This document shows positions 47,236-56,391 of a DNA stretch of 64,000 nucleotides, one piece after another (the stretch's first letter is position 1; each line of letters opens with the position of its first letter). The notes beneath the pieces were generated by a model. It was not told the DNA's origin, made no database searches, and was given only the letters and a program-made list of their open reading frames with translations. The stretch comes from Fodinibius sp034521915 (GTDB lineage Bacteria; Bacteroidota; Rhodothermia; Balneolales; Balneolaceae). The translations under genes and the position numbers were made by a program. The DNA lies in assembly GCF_034521915.1 (NCBI RefSeq), contig NZ_JAXHLU010000018.1:1-64000 (forward strand), in the 5' to 3' direction.

Positions 47236-48657
47236 CTATTTCAATTCCAGGGCGGTCGCCTTTTCACCTATACACCGTCCGTGTTCCACACCGAACTCGA
47301 TGCCGGCCCGGTAATGAATGCCGCCATACAACCGGCTGATGGCCGCCTCTTCGGCCGCTTCCCAAAACGAGACAAATGATCGGGTTGCAAGTCCGCGGGT
47401 TTCGTGATTGCGGTCGACAAAGGATATCTCTCCGAACAAATCAGTAAGCACAACTGCCGCTGCACCCGACTGCACGGAGTGCCCGGACGGATACTCCGGG
47501 AAGGGCGGGGTGAACACAGGATCGGTAATTTCGGGGTCATTCCAGCCCGCATCTATCACCTGTTGGATGTAGCTGATGGGCCGGATCACATCATAGTGGT
47601 ACTTTTCGTACCAGCAGACAATAAAGGCGTCGGCAAGGGCAATTCCCAGTCGGACATAGGCTTCAGCGGCGGTATCGAGCGAATGGTTGTACTCTGAAAT
47701 CACCTGATTGAGGATCGAGATCCAGTGTCCCGGCGGGGTGGAAGTTTTCCCGGGATCATCGGACCAGAACAGGGCGATTTCCCGCTGCTCATCGCTCAAT
47801 TGCCCAACGGTTTCATACACTTCCAGTGCCTCGGTATAAAACACCGATTCCGGGTCTTCTGAATAGGCTGGCGGAGGCGTTACGGAACATTCGTTGGCTT
47901 CGGAGAGGGCAAACAGACGGTTCTCACCCCAGTAAGGCTGCAGGGCCGTCTGATAACCGGGCGGAGTGGGGATCCACATGCCAGGACCTGCGGGGGGTGT
48001 GTAGTTGTCCGGGAAGTTAGTTGAAAATCCCTGATGGCCGCCGTCGGATTGCGACCAGTTATAGATTGCCCCGGCAATCTCCCGCCCGTATTCCACCGAA
48101 CGGTTAAAAACGCCATCAGTGGCAGGAAGGTTGAACTGACCGTTCAGCGTCTCTTCCAATGCATCAATAGCCTGGAGGAGGTCAGGTTCCGCAGATCTGA
48201 AGAGTTTGCGGGTGATTTCCGCCAGGGCACTGTTGGCTGCAGCAGGCCAGTGAATTTCAGCCCCGGGTTGGGGCAAGGGTTTCAGTCCATTCAGCTCTCC
48301 CGCCAAGCTTCGGTATCCGGGAATTCCGGGAGCCACGGTTTCGTAAAGTGTTACTCCCATATAGCTAAGAGCCCGTGAGGCTACAGGCGGAGAAAAGCCG
48401 GCTGTTTTTTCGATGAGGTCGAGTGACAGTCCAAACCAGGCAGTCGCCACGTGAGCGTCATACTCAGAGGTTTCGGGGAGTTCGGTATCTTTGCCTGGAG
48501 AAGTGGTTTGATCGCAGGACGTCAGGACTATAGAAAACAGTACCAATGCTACAATCAGGAAGGTGTTTTTTTTAAGTTTTGCTATACTCCATCCATGAGC
48601 TGTGGAAATAATGGCTCCAGTATGCCGATGTAAGTTGTGGGCTGTTGAATGTTTCAT
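47236..48657 (-). CDS. Vanadium-dependent haloperoxidase/PAP2-family lipoprotein
   Basis: A 473-residue protein. The residues before Cys48 (VLTSC) look like a lipobox, but the N-terminus of 30 residues before the hydrophobic segment is long, so an internal start is possible. Vanadate/phosphate pocket: KYHYDVIRP near residue 360, YPSGHSVQSGAA near 395, and RLYGGIHYRAG near 445, the three PAP2 motifs in order. It would oxidise halides with peroxide or act as a phosphatase. G+C is visibly higher than in the flanking genes, hinting at transfer. Confidence 0.85.
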   Translation of the reverse strand: MKHSTAHNLHRHTGAIISTAHGWSIAKLKKNTFLIVALVLFSIVLTSCDQTTSPGKDTELPETSEYDAHVATAWFGLSLDLIEKTAGFSPPVASRALSYMGVTLYETVAPGIPGYRSLAGELNGLKPLPQPGAEIHWPAAANSALAEITRKLFRSAEPDLLQAIDALEETLNGQFNLPATDGVFNRSVEYGREIAGAIYNWSQSDGGHQGFSTNFPDNYTPPAGPGMWIPTPPGYQTALQPYWGENRLFALSEANECSVTPPPAYSEDPESVFYTEALEVYETVGQLSDEQREIALFWSDDPGKTSTPPGHWISILNQVISEYNHSLDTAAEAYVRLGIALADAFIVCWYEKYHYDVIRPISYIQQVIDAGWNDPEITDPVFTPPFPEYPSGHSVQSGAAAVVLTDLFGEISFVDRNHETRGLATRSFVSFWEAAEEAAISRLYGGIHYRAGIEFGVEHGRCIGEKATALELK

Positions 48658-48970
48658 TGATCTTATCTCCCGTTATCTGTTGTAATCGAATTAAATGAAT
48701 CGATGATTCTGTGTAGGTTGCATCCTATCCGGCAGGTGTTATTAATTTTGCTCAAAAACCAGGGACAACACTATTTTAAAGGTTACAGGATCACTCCCCT
48801 CCTTGTCCCGACACGCTTTTTTTCGGCACAAGGCGGGGGTGGGTCCGGCAAATACGGAATACTGAGCCGCTGAATTTTCCAAAAAACGCTTCTTTTCAGG
48901 ATGATTACGACAAAGCTATCCCATTATTGACTAAACTGAATGAGTTACGACTCTTTCACTGATTCTACTT
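48658..48970. other. Gene-free spacer
   Basis: A 313-base stretch upstream of the haloperoxidase gene with a G+C-rich run near 48790-48860. I see no reading frame and no convincing hairpin or operator. Confidence 0.4.
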
Positions 48971-49648
48971 TCAAAGCGGCCCGTGAATAGCAGCAATGAT
49001 ATCTCCGCACTCTCCCGCCTCATCAGGTATCTCCGTAAAGGCCGGAAAATTAACGACACAGCCGCCTTCATAGGAATTGATCTGCTCACCTACCTGGCCG
49101 GGTATTTTCGGCCCGTGACTTCTCAAAACAGCGTGAATCTCTGCAGCATGCGCATCCTGGAGGCCGCCAAAGTTTGGCAAACCAAATATTTCATGAACTG
49201 AGCCGCTGTCATCGTTTTCTTTCAGGTGAGCCGAGAAATTTCCCTTTCCATTATTTCCCGCAATGCTACCTGTGGCATACAGAAGCTGTACTTCCACGTT
49301 CAAGGCATTTGCAAAATCAGATTCAACGCATGCTCCCGGGGTCGCACAATTTTCCGGTTTATTCCAAACCACCCACCACAATGTGTAGGCATGGCCGGGC
49401 ATTAATCCGGTTGTCTTAAAGTTTACCGTGATTCCATTGCCATTCCGGTGCAGCGTAGATTTTCCGATTAAGTCACCGGTAACGAAGTTGAAAATATCCG
49501 CAGTGGATTTGGTGTTTACCTTCGCAGCGGCATCCAACTGCAATTCAGCAATTGCTAATTCACTTTCAGGCGAAACCGGGGTGTATGATTCGCACCCGAA
49601 CAGAAGGCCCGTTATCAGTAGTATCGGCAGTAGTTTTAGTGTTTTCAT
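48971..49648 (-). CDS. Lipoprotein, unrecognised
   Basis: A 225-residue lipoprotein with lipobox LFGC (Cys19). The start at 49648 is preferred over 49699 because it opens the signal peptide directly and AGAGG lies just upstream. The body contains GHAYTLWWVVWNKPENCATP, two probable disulfide Cys pairs, and an AEIHAVLRSHGPKIPG segment. These resemble CHRD-like or DUF-type secreted proteins, but I do not recognise it firmly. G+C-rich like the haloperoxidase gene, to which it may be functionally linked. Confidence 0.65.
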   Translation of the reverse strand: MKTLKLLPILLITGLLFGCESYTPVSPESELAIAELQLDAAAKVNTKSTADIFNFVTGDLIGKSTLHRNGNGITVNFKTTGLMPGHAYTLWWVVWNKPENCATPGACVESDFANALNVEVQLLYATGSIAGNNGKGNFSAHLKENDDSGSVHEIFGLPNFGGLQDAHAAEIHAVLRSHGPKIPGQVGEQINSYEGGCVVNFPAFTEIPDEAGECGDIIAAIHGPL

Positions 49649-49727
49649 AATACCTCTTGTTTTATTGTTGATGTTGTGGCACGTTTTGTGCCTGTTCAAT
49701 CTGTAATCGAGGACAATTCTCTCAGGA

Positions 49728-49982
49728 TTACTGTATTAGTTTCTTGTCTTTATACTCCGGTTGATATGCAATAAAGTTATCCGAGGCTCCCACTTTAAAA
49801 TCATGGGTCTCCATTTTTACGGTTTCAGTATCGCAGCCAAAAACGTCCCGTTCAATGGCTTCTTTTTCCTCTCCCACATGTCGGAGGTTAAAGACTGATT
49901 GTTTGAGATAAATTCCTACGGGAATACATAGATGGGTATCAGAATTTCTGCTCTCCTCTAAGAATCCCCAATAACACGTTAT
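49728..49982 (-). pseudogene. Coding remnant, 84 codons without a start
   Basis: The minus-strand frame from 49982 to a stop at 49728-49730 reads as protein-like (ITCYWGFLEE, then CIPVGIYLKQSVFNLRH, ending AYQPEYKDKKLIQ). It has no early start codon and begins right after a stop, so it appears to be the 3' end of a lost gene. I do not recognise the family. Confidence 0.5.
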
Positions 49983-50044
49983 CTATCTGAAGTGCAACAT
50001 AATAGATTCCCGGGATTCAGGCTTTTCTCAGAAGCCCAGAAACT

Positions 50045-50917
50045 TTACTTATCAGCCCAATCTCTCCGATATTCAGATGGGGACATGCCATATTCGGCCT
50101 TATACGTTCTACTGAAGTGCGATAAATTGCTAAAGCCGCAATCGAATGCAATGTGGCTAATTGTTTTGTTACCGGTCTGAAGCATGCTTTTAGCTCTTTT
50201 CAGGCGCCTCTCTGTAAGCCATTTTCCGGGCGATGTTTGATAGTGTTTTTTAAAGTCTCTCTTAAAGGTAGATAAGCTGCGATTGGCAATTTTTGCAAAA
50301 TCCTGAATATTTAGATCATACATATAATTTGCTTCCATAACCTCCCAGATTGGAGTCTGAAAGCGGTTCACAATTTTCAGGATATATGCGAGAATGTGTT
50401 TGTTTTCGGGGTGGGAGAAAATGTTAAAGAGTAACTCTTTAAATTTATTTTCAAATACACTGTCCGGTAGTGATTTATTGTCAATGATATAGGGGATAAA
50501 ACTTTTGTAACTATTTTTGATGTGCTCATTAATCGAAAAGCTTTCAATCCAGACTTTATTTGGCTCGGGCAATTCTTCTAACGATAAATGTGGCCTGAAT
50601 TCCTCAAACAAAGATCGAAGATAGTCGTCTTTCAGATAAAATATTAATACATCCCATCCTTCACGGGTTGATGGCAACTCTTGTACAAAAGCACATTTTT
50701 TAATGATTATTCCCTTATTTGGGTTCGCCACACATCTGTTACTATCATGATTTATTATCCGTTTTCCGCTCAATGTAAAATTGAACTGGATATATTTGGA
50801 AAACAGCTGCACAACTTTTTCCTTTTGTGGGCAGCTATAATGCAAAAACAGCGTGTCTTTCAACGTAAATTGCTGAAACAGTTCAGGGTTCGATATTTGT
50901 GCTTCATACAAATCCAT
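50045..50917 (-). CDS. AraC-family transcriptional regulator (paralog 1)
   Basis: A 290-residue regulator. The N-terminal 190 residues form a ligand-binding domain of unknown kind, and the C-terminal 100 hold two HTH motifs (IQDFAKIANRSLSTFKRDFK, then AFDCGFSNLSHFSRTYK). The start at 50917 (MDLYEAQ) is chosen because it aligns with the paralog at 53417-54289 (MDVYELH). The two share most residues throughout, a recent duplication. Confidence 0.9.
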   Translation of the reverse strand: MDLYEAQISNPELFQQFTLKDTLFLHYSCPQKEKVVQLFSKYIQFNFTLSGKRIINHDSNRCVANPNKGIIIKKCAFVQELPSTREGWDVLIFYLKDDYLRSLFEEFRPHLSLEELPEPNKVWIESFSINEHIKNSYKSFIPYIIDNKSLPDSVFENKFKELLFNIFSHPENKHILAYILKIVNRFQTPIWEVMEANYMYDLNIQDFAKIANRSLSTFKRDFKKHYQTSPGKWLTERRLKRAKSMLQTGNKTISHIAFDCGFSNLSHFSRTYKAEYGMSPSEYRRDWADK

Positions 50918-51213
50918 AATACGGACATTTGAGAGTTGGCATGGCACCAAATGATTATCGAAATATCTTCCCGTGAAACTCTTTATTTGGAAGAATTAAA
51001 TTAAAATGGAGAAATCCGGACTCATTTCAAAGTTTATACGCTAAAGTAACTCCTCAATGATGATGTTGTGAGGTATTTTAAAACATGTTTTAAAGAATTG
51101 CACTTGTTGTGAATGTATGACTCTCTGATTATAAAATATAAGCAGCTACGAAAAGGTGGGTTTTAGATACTGAGTGGCAGTAGATTTTAGTTGTAGTTGT
51201 ATGTCTTTATTTT

Positions 51214-51741
51214 CTATTTGGACCTGTTTGAAGGCGAGTACTTAGACCACCATTTTTCATCATCAGTTCGAACAGGGATATGTGTTACATGAGCGGTTAC
51301 AGCTTTCCATTCCCCATCCAATTTCTGCATTCCGTATGTGAAGCATCCTGAACTTCGAATGGTATCCCCGTTTTCCACTAAATGCTCATGGTCGAACTCA
51401 ACCAAATAGGATGCTGCGTTTCTTGAATGGACATGAATTTTGTGGTTCTGCAAATCCCATTTCAACATTTCCTCCCAGCCATCTTCTCCTAAAATATCTT
51501 TCCAGACTCCATCAGCTGTTAAGTAATCTCCCCAATAATATCCATCTCCAAACATGATGAGATCCTTCGAATAGAACGTCATGACGGATTCATAATCCAT
51601 GTTTTCCAAATCAGAAGCGTGCTTTTGGGACCGCGTAATTATCTCGTTTTTTATTTGCTCAATTTCATCGATTGACAACTCTTTGGATTGTTGACTACAA
51701 CCAAGCATCAGGAAAAAAACTAAAAAGATGATCCGTTTCAT
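51214..51741 (-). CDS. NTF2-like (DUF4440-type) lipoprotein
   Basis: A 175-residue lipoprotein (lipobox MLGC, Cys15) with an NTF2-like body: LENMDYESVMTFYSKDLIMF and ending MQKLDGEWKAVTAHVTHIPV. No function can be assigned. It lies nine bases after the flavin oxidoreductase on the same strand and is likely co-transcribed. Confidence 0.82.
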   Translation of the reverse strand: MKRIIFLVFFLMLGCSQQSKELSIDEIEQIKNEIITRSQKHASDLENMDYESVMTFYSKDLIMFGDGYYWGDYLTADGVWKDILGEDGWEEMLKWDLQNHKIHVHSRNAASYLVEFDHEHLVENGDTIRSSGCFTYGMQKLDGEWKAVTAHVTHIPVRTDDEKWWSKYSPSNRSK

Positions 51742-51750
51742 ATTTTTGAA

Positions 51751-53142
51751 TTAATCAGCCGGCTTAATATTCAAATTTACACTAAAAAAATTATCCGGAT
51801 CATATTTGGCCTTTATTTTTGAAAGGCGTTCGTAATTTTTACCGTAAGCGGATTGTACCAACTCGTTTCCTTCCTCTCCGAAACCGGGGAAATTGGAATA
51901 CATACCGGATCCGGAATAGGGTTTCATCTCATCCAGTACATTGCGCGACCATGCAATAACTTTTTCGGAGTCGGCAGGGTCGTCCCAAACGGAATCGACA
52001 CTCAGCAGAAATGATGTATCACGGCTGCCGAAAGCCGTATCTTCTGCAGGAATCCTGTTCATTTCTCCCCCGTAATGCCAGATAGCCATCAGCATGGAAG
52101 GCACGGGGCGCTCTTTCCCTTTTGAAACGAATGCGTTTATCACGTCATTATCAAGCGAGCTGAGATCTGTTGACTTGAAATAGTAATTGCGCTCGTTTTT
52201 GGGGAATACCCAATCGAACATCGTTTGTACCACTGCAAAAGGATATTGTCCGCTCAGATCAACAACCGGTTCACCAATCTCCCTGAGGGGCTGGAGCACC
52301 TGCTGGCCTTCATCCGGATCACCGGAGTACATTGCCGGGATGCCTACAATACTCTTGCCCCGTGCTTCTTCCGGGAAATCCTCAACATCAGGTATAGACC
52401 AAAGCAAGGCCTCTGAGCTTACTTCGTCAGGTGAAGAAACCATAAAATCCCGCCAAACCGATAGTACTTTTTCGGCTATTTCCATAGGATACATTGGTAA
52501 ACAAAACATTACTTGAGGCCCCACTTTATGGAGATTAAATTCGAAGCTTGTAACAATCCCAAAGTTTCCGCCCCCGCCCCGTACTGCCCAAAAGAGATCA
52601 CTGTTTTCTTGTTCGTTCGCTGTCAAAACGTTTCCTTCTGCGGTCACAATGCGTACAGAGTGAAGGTTATCACAACTGAGTCCGTGTTTTTTCCGAAGCC
52701 TTCCCAGCCCGCCGCCTAGCGTGAGGCCTGCAACACCCGTGGTAGAAACCACTCCCCCGGGAGCGGCCAGCCCATAAAGCTGAGTTTCCCGGTCAACATC
52801 GCTCCAGATTGCCCCTCCCTCTACAATAGCCGTTTTTGAGTCCGGATCTACGTGAACTCCCCGCATATCCGAAAGGTCAATGACCAGTCCATCATCAACC
52901 AAAGCCAGACCTGCAACATTATGGCCGCCACCGCGAATGGATACTTGCAGTTTATTTTCCCGTGCAAAGTTAACGGAGTGAATCACGTCGGATGTTCCCC
53001 TGCACTTGGCGATCAATAACGGATATTTGTCAATGAGCCCGTTCCAAACCTGTCGTTCATGATCATACCTTCTATCCTTCGGAGTAATAATCTCTCCAAG
53101 AAGTGCGTTATTGAATTCTGTGATTGTTTTGTTCTCCAGCAT
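51751..53142 (-). CDS. FAD-linked oxidoreductase (berberine-bridge type)
   Basis: A 463-residue flavoprotein. The FAD-binding PCMH domain has SIRGGGHNVAGLA near residue 68 (His74, the usual covalent FAD attachment) and GVAGLTLGGGLGRL near 135. The BBE C-terminal motif YGKNYERLSKIKAKYDPDNF is near residue 433. The second covalent site, a Cys in the GVCPTVG-type loop of plant BBEs, is Val here (GGVVSTTG), so FAD would be held once. Substrate is unknown. Flanked by two AraC paralogs. Confidence 0.88.
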   Translation of the reverse strand: MLENKTITEFNNALLGEIITPKDRRYDHERQVWNGLIDKYPLLIAKCRGTSDVIHSVNFARENKLQVSIRGGGHNVAGLALVDDGLVIDLSDMRGVHVDPDSKTAIVEGGAIWSDVDRETQLYGLAAPGGVVSTTGVAGLTLGGGLGRLRKKHGLSCDNLHSVRIVTAEGNVLTANEQENSDLFWAVRGGGGNFGIVTSFEFNLHKVGPQVMFCLPMYPMEIAEKVLSVWRDFMVSSPDEVSSEALLWSIPDVEDFPEEARGKSIVGIPAMYSGDPDEGQQVLQPLREIGEPVVDLSGQYPFAVVQTMFDWVFPKNERNYYFKSTDLSSLDNDVINAFVSKGKERPVPSMLMAIWHYGGEMNRIPAEDTAFGSRDTSFLLSVDSVWDDPADSEKVIAWSRNVLDEMKPYSGSGMYSNFPGFGEEGNELVQSAYGKNYERLSKIKAKYDPDNFFSVNLNIKPAD

Positions 53143-53163
53143 GTAATCTCCATTTTTTAATTG

Positions 53164-53187
53164 AATGCTTGATAGGTGGTAAGCATT
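53164..53187. promoter_or_regulatory. Inverted repeat before the oxidoreductase
   Basis: AATGCTT (53164-53170) and AAGCATT (53181-53187) are perfect inverted repeats 22 bases upstream of the oxidoreductase start. They could be an operator for a neighbouring AraC protein. Weak evidence. Confidence 0.3.
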
Positions 53188-53194
53188 TTAAACA

Positions 53195-53210
53195 TCCGCC
53201 GGATGGCGGA
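53195..53210. repeat. REP-like hairpin
   Basis: TCCGCC, GGAT, GGCGGA: a perfect G+C-rich hairpin in the spacer between the oxidoreductase and AraC paralog 2. Confidence 0.5.
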
Positions 53211-53416
53211 GAGATTTAAAAGGTTGTCTATTGATTTTTCCATCATTGTATGACCATCTCCCTTATTCCCTCTTTTTTAAAGGAGTCTTTCAAATGACTT
53301 GATTTATGAATCGAACTCAGATTCTACAATTCAAAACCATACCCATCTATATTCGTCGATACAATCGAATGTAATAAAAAGATTTGCTTGAGGCTTTTCT
53401 TAAAAGCTCAGAAGCT

Positions 53417-54289
53417 TTACTTATCAGCCCAATCTCTCCGATATGCAGATGGGGACATGCCGTATTCGGCCTTATAGGTTCTGCTGAAGTGCGATAAATT
53501 ATTAAAGCCGCAATCGAAAGCGACCTGGCTAATTGTTTTGTTCCCGGTTTGCAACATACTTTTAGCTCTTTTCAGGCGCCTCAAAGTAAGCCATTTCCCC
53601 GGAGAACTTTTATAGTGTTTTTTAAAGTCTCTCTTAAAGGTAGACAAGCTTCGGTTCGCAAGATTAGCAAAATCTTCGATTTTTAGATCGTACATATAGT
53701 TCTCTTCCATCACTTCCCAGACCGGAGTCTGACGGCGATCTACGATTTTCAGTATATAGGACAGGATGTGTTTGTTTTCGGGGTGGCTGAAAACATTAAA
53801 AAGTAACTCTTTGAACTTATTTTCAAGCACACTCTCCGGTAGCGGTTCATTATTACCAAAATAGGGAAGAAAGCTTTTATAACAACTCCTGATACGGTCG
53901 TTAATCTCAAACATCTCGATCATCTCTTTGTTTGGTTCAGGTAAATCAATCAGGGATAAGTGCGATCTGAACTCTTCAAATACAGAACGGAGGTAATCAT
54001 CTTTCAGGTAGAATACCATGGTGTCCCATCCACTATAATCGGCAGGTAGTTCCTGTAAAAAAGCACATTTTTTTAATAATCCACCTTTTTTGGGACTGGA
54101 TACCCATACCTGATCTCCATGTTTCTGGATCCGTTTCCCACTTAATGTAAATAAGATCTGGATATGTTTGGAGTAGAGCTGCATAATTTCATCCCGTTGC
54201 GGACAACTGTAGTATAAAACCAGCGTATCTTTAACCGAAAATTGTGGGAAGAGTTTAGGGTTAGATTTATGTAGTTCATAAACATCCAT
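53417..54289 (-). CDS. AraC-family transcriptional regulator (paralog 2)
   Basis: A 290-residue AraC-type protein, near-identical in layout to 50045-50917. HTH motifs IEDFANLANRSLSTFKRDFK and AFDCGFNNLSHFSRTYK. Both genes end with the same YGMSPS(E/A)YRRDWADK sequence. The pair brackets the flavin oxidoreductase and the NTF2-like lipoprotein, suggesting that one or both control them. Confidence 0.9.
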   Translation of the reverse strand: MDVYELHKSNPKLFPQFSVKDTLVLYYSCPQRDEIMQLYSKHIQILFTLSGKRIQKHGDQVWVSSPKKGGLLKKCAFLQELPADYSGWDTMVFYLKDDYLRSVFEEFRSHLSLIDLPEPNKEMIEMFEINDRIRSCYKSFLPYFGNNEPLPESVLENKFKELLFNVFSHPENKHILSYILKIVDRRQTPVWEVMEENYMYDLKIEDFANLANRSLSTFKRDFKKHYKSSPGKWLTLRRLKRAKSMLQTGNKTISQVAFDCGFNNLSHFSRTYKAEYGMSPSAYRRDWADK

Positions 54290-54499
54290 ATTCTCTCAGG
54301 AAATTATCGTCATTTAAAGAACACTGATACGAACTGCATTACTCTTTATTTTGCGCTATTTATTTAATGTAAATAAACAATAAATAAAATGTAGAAATAA
54401 TACTTAGTATCAAAGTACAGGCATCATCTTAATTTTAAAAATTAAAGTAAAAAGCCTGTCTGAATAGTTTATGTACTTTTCTTTGGTAAATAACGACAT

Positions 54500-54622
54500 G
54501 GCGCATAACCGTCAGGCGCTGGAATGTCGGATTAGTGTTAAAACGATAGATTAAGTAATAAATGAAAGGGAGCCAAGGAGATGGCGAGGCCTGTCCGCGT
54601 TAAGGCATGGGTTATAGGGCGC
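54500..54622 (-). other. attC: attC-like site A (after NERD gene)
   Basis: Outer arms GGCGCATAACC (54500-54510) and GGGTTATAGGGCGC (54609-54622) pair through GCGC and ATAACC/GGTTAT. Inner arms GTCAGGC (54511-54517) and GCCTGTC (54589-54595) pair at six of seven bases. Length 123 is in the attC range. It begins about 12 bases after the NERD stop codon. Confidence 0.5.
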
Positions 54623-54633
54623 ATTAGTTTCTA

Positions 54634-55392
54634 TTATATATCCTTTGTAAACCGACATTGTGGGTAGTTTTCGCATCCCAAAAATTTCGAACCTGCATTA
54701 GGCCCCTTCTTTGCAGTTCTCTCAACAAGATTAGATCCACATTTCGGACAAACAGTAGATGAATTATGTCGTTCACGCAAAGATTGTACATGATCTTTAG
54801 TGGTGAGTGAAGACTCAGAAACGTAGTATTCAATTTCTCGGACTACTCGATCTACTTCTTCAGGTGAAAGCACTCGATCCTTAAACTGTTTGATGTATTT
54901 TCCTGGCCGGGATTTTATCACGTTATCTGGCAACTCTGTTTTAAATTTACAATCGCCAACGAAATAAATAACGGTATGGATAATTGATTCATTGAGACCC
55001 AAAAATTCTGAAACAATCTTTTTTTGTCTGTAGATTTGCCGTATCGGGTTCTGAAAAGAATAATTATTACCATAAAGGGATTGGGTCCACCTTCTTTGAC
55101 CCTTAGATCCAAATATCCACCCCTTCCTATTCTTTGTTTCTATTATGAAAAGTCCATATAGTGATACAACAAGGTGATCAATTTGAGTTGTTCCATTTCC
55201 TGATGGAATGATGACATCATGAAATCTTCTGTAGACTTTAGAATTGAGTGATAGACCCAGATAGAACGTAGTCTTTTTTTCGCCTATCCAGCCTCTAAAT
55301 AGGCTCAATATTTTTTTACGTATTTGTGGAATCAACCAAGCAAGACTGATTATTACTAATAACATCAACAAATATGCGGCTGAATCATCCAT
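54634..55392 (-). CDS. NERD-domain nuclease-like protein with topoisomerase C4 zinc finger
   Basis: A 252-residue protein. N-terminal TM helix (about 5-22), NERD domain about 35-150 with the acidic-Glu nuclease-like motifs (IDHLVVSLYGLFIIETKN), then a Cys4 zinc finger at 217-245 (CPKCGSNL, GCENYPQC) as in topoisomerase I. NERD proteins may process nucleic acid, and some act in defence. It carries its own attC-like tail. Confidence 0.85.
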   Translation of the reverse strand: MDDSAAYLLMLLVIISLAWLIPQIRKKILSLFRGWIGEKKTTFYLGLSLNSKVYRRFHDVIIPSGNGTTQIDHLVVSLYGLFIIETKNRKGWIFGSKGQRRWTQSLYGNNYSFQNPIRQIYRQKKIVSEFLGLNESIIHTVIYFVGDCKFKTELPDNVIKSRPGKYIKQFKDRVLSPEEVDRVVREIEYYVSESSLTTKDHVQSLRERHNSSTVCPKCGSNLVERTAKKGPNAGSKFLGCENYPQCRFTKDI

Positions 55393-55427
55393 TGAATATT
55401 TTAAACTATGTTCATCAGGTTAAGAAA

Positions 55428-55466
55428 GCCCTATAACAACATTGCGCAAAATGCGCGCGTTATACC
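55428..55466 (-). other. attC: attC-like site B (short)
   Basis: GCCCTATAAC...GTTATACC flank GCGC-rich inner arms (TTGCGCA and TGCGCGC). At 39 bases it is shorter than usual attC sites, so it may be degenerate. It lies 13 bases after the stop of the 55480-56190 gene. Confidence 0.4.
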
Positions 55467-55479
55467 ACTTCAGTATTTG

Positions 55480-56190
55480 TTATTCTGATAAAACACTTTT
55501 AATTACTGTTCCTGATTCGTCAAGTACTTCAATTTTTGGGGTATTGGTAGAGTCTACATACAATCGAAGTCGATCTGTTCCGAATTTGTCCTTGATGAAT
55601 AAACCGGCTTCAGTATTGTAATTTCTCCCAATAAATAATCGAGGAGCAGTTATTGGCTTGCCGTTATTTTTCTCTTCCAAATACTTCAATTTTTGTTGAT
55701 AGTTATATCCTTCACGGTCAAGGGAGTCCATAATGCTGTTCAAAACTGGCAATGTATAGTTTTTATCACGATCCCAAAGTTGAAGGCCGTAACGATTATT
55801 CCCGTATTTATTGGTGTAGTGCATATATTGCATGACCTGATCGTTCTTGTATTGATCAACTGACAGTACGAACGTAGCACCTTCTTTTTCATTTCCCGAA
55901 TAAAGTAATCCGCCTACCTCATCCTGCTCCTCATTAAAAAAAATAATACCAGGATCTCTGTCCCTTTTTTCAAGGCTTTCACCATTCATCATCCCGGGAT
56001 GCTGTCTGGAACTGTTACTGATGACCATTTTTAGGCTTCCGTCAGACTCTAACACATTAATTCGTTCAACTGTGATTTCCTCAAACTCTTGGTTGTTACT
56101 ACTTATCTTGAATCCTGAAAGTAAAGCATAAAGAACAATGATGGTTAAAGTAATTGCATAAATGGCTAAAAAAAGTGTTGTCCTTTTCAT
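55480..56190 (-). CDS. Membrane-anchored protein, unrecognised
   Basis: A 236-residue protein with one N-terminal TM helix (about 5-27) and a soluble extracytoplasmic domain: ITVERINVLESDGSLKMVIS, then a Gly-rich middle and a tail TEAGLFIKDKFGTDRLRLYV. The start at 56190 (MKRTTLFL) is preferred over the longer frame to 56295, which runs into the attC-like site. Similar unannotated proteins occur in Bacteroidota and, as I recall, in gene cassettes. No function can be given. Confidence 0.65.
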   Translation of the reverse strand: MKRTTLFLAIYAITLTIIVLYALLSGFKISSNNQEFEEITVERINVLESDGSLKMVISNSSRQHPGMMNGESLEKRDRDPGIIFFNEEQDEVGGLLYSGNEKEGATFVLSVDQYKNDQVMQYMHYTNKYGNNRYGLQLWDRDKNYTLPVLNSIMDSLDREGYNYQQKLKYLEEKNNGKPITAPRLFIGRNYNTEAGLFIKDKFGTDRLRLYVDSTNTPKIEVLDESGTVIKSVLSE

Positions 56191-56215
56191 GTATATAGAA
56201 ATAGAATTATCAGAT

Positions 56216-56345
56216 GGTATAACGCTCACTGCACTTAACCGACGTAATAGGTTTATTTTATGATTCATAAAAGTATGGTAGGCCAAAATTGGCAAACTGG
56301 CAAGAAATAGGAAAGTTGCGTCGGCTTGAAACGATGGTTGGGCTG
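56216..56345 (-). other. attC: attC-like site C
   Basis: Read on the minus strand it runs GCCCAAC (matches RYYYAAC), TTCAAGCCGACG, a 73-base centre, CGTCGGTTAA, then GTTATAC (6 of 7 to GTTRRRY). Inner arms CCGACG/CGTCGG pair with one unpaired G, the extrahelical-base feature typical of attC. It is the best of the three and starts 46 bases after the DUF5694 stop. Confidence 0.6.
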
Positions 56346-56391
56346 CAGGATCAACTTATTGCTCTTTTTTCTATGTATTAGTCATGTCTTT

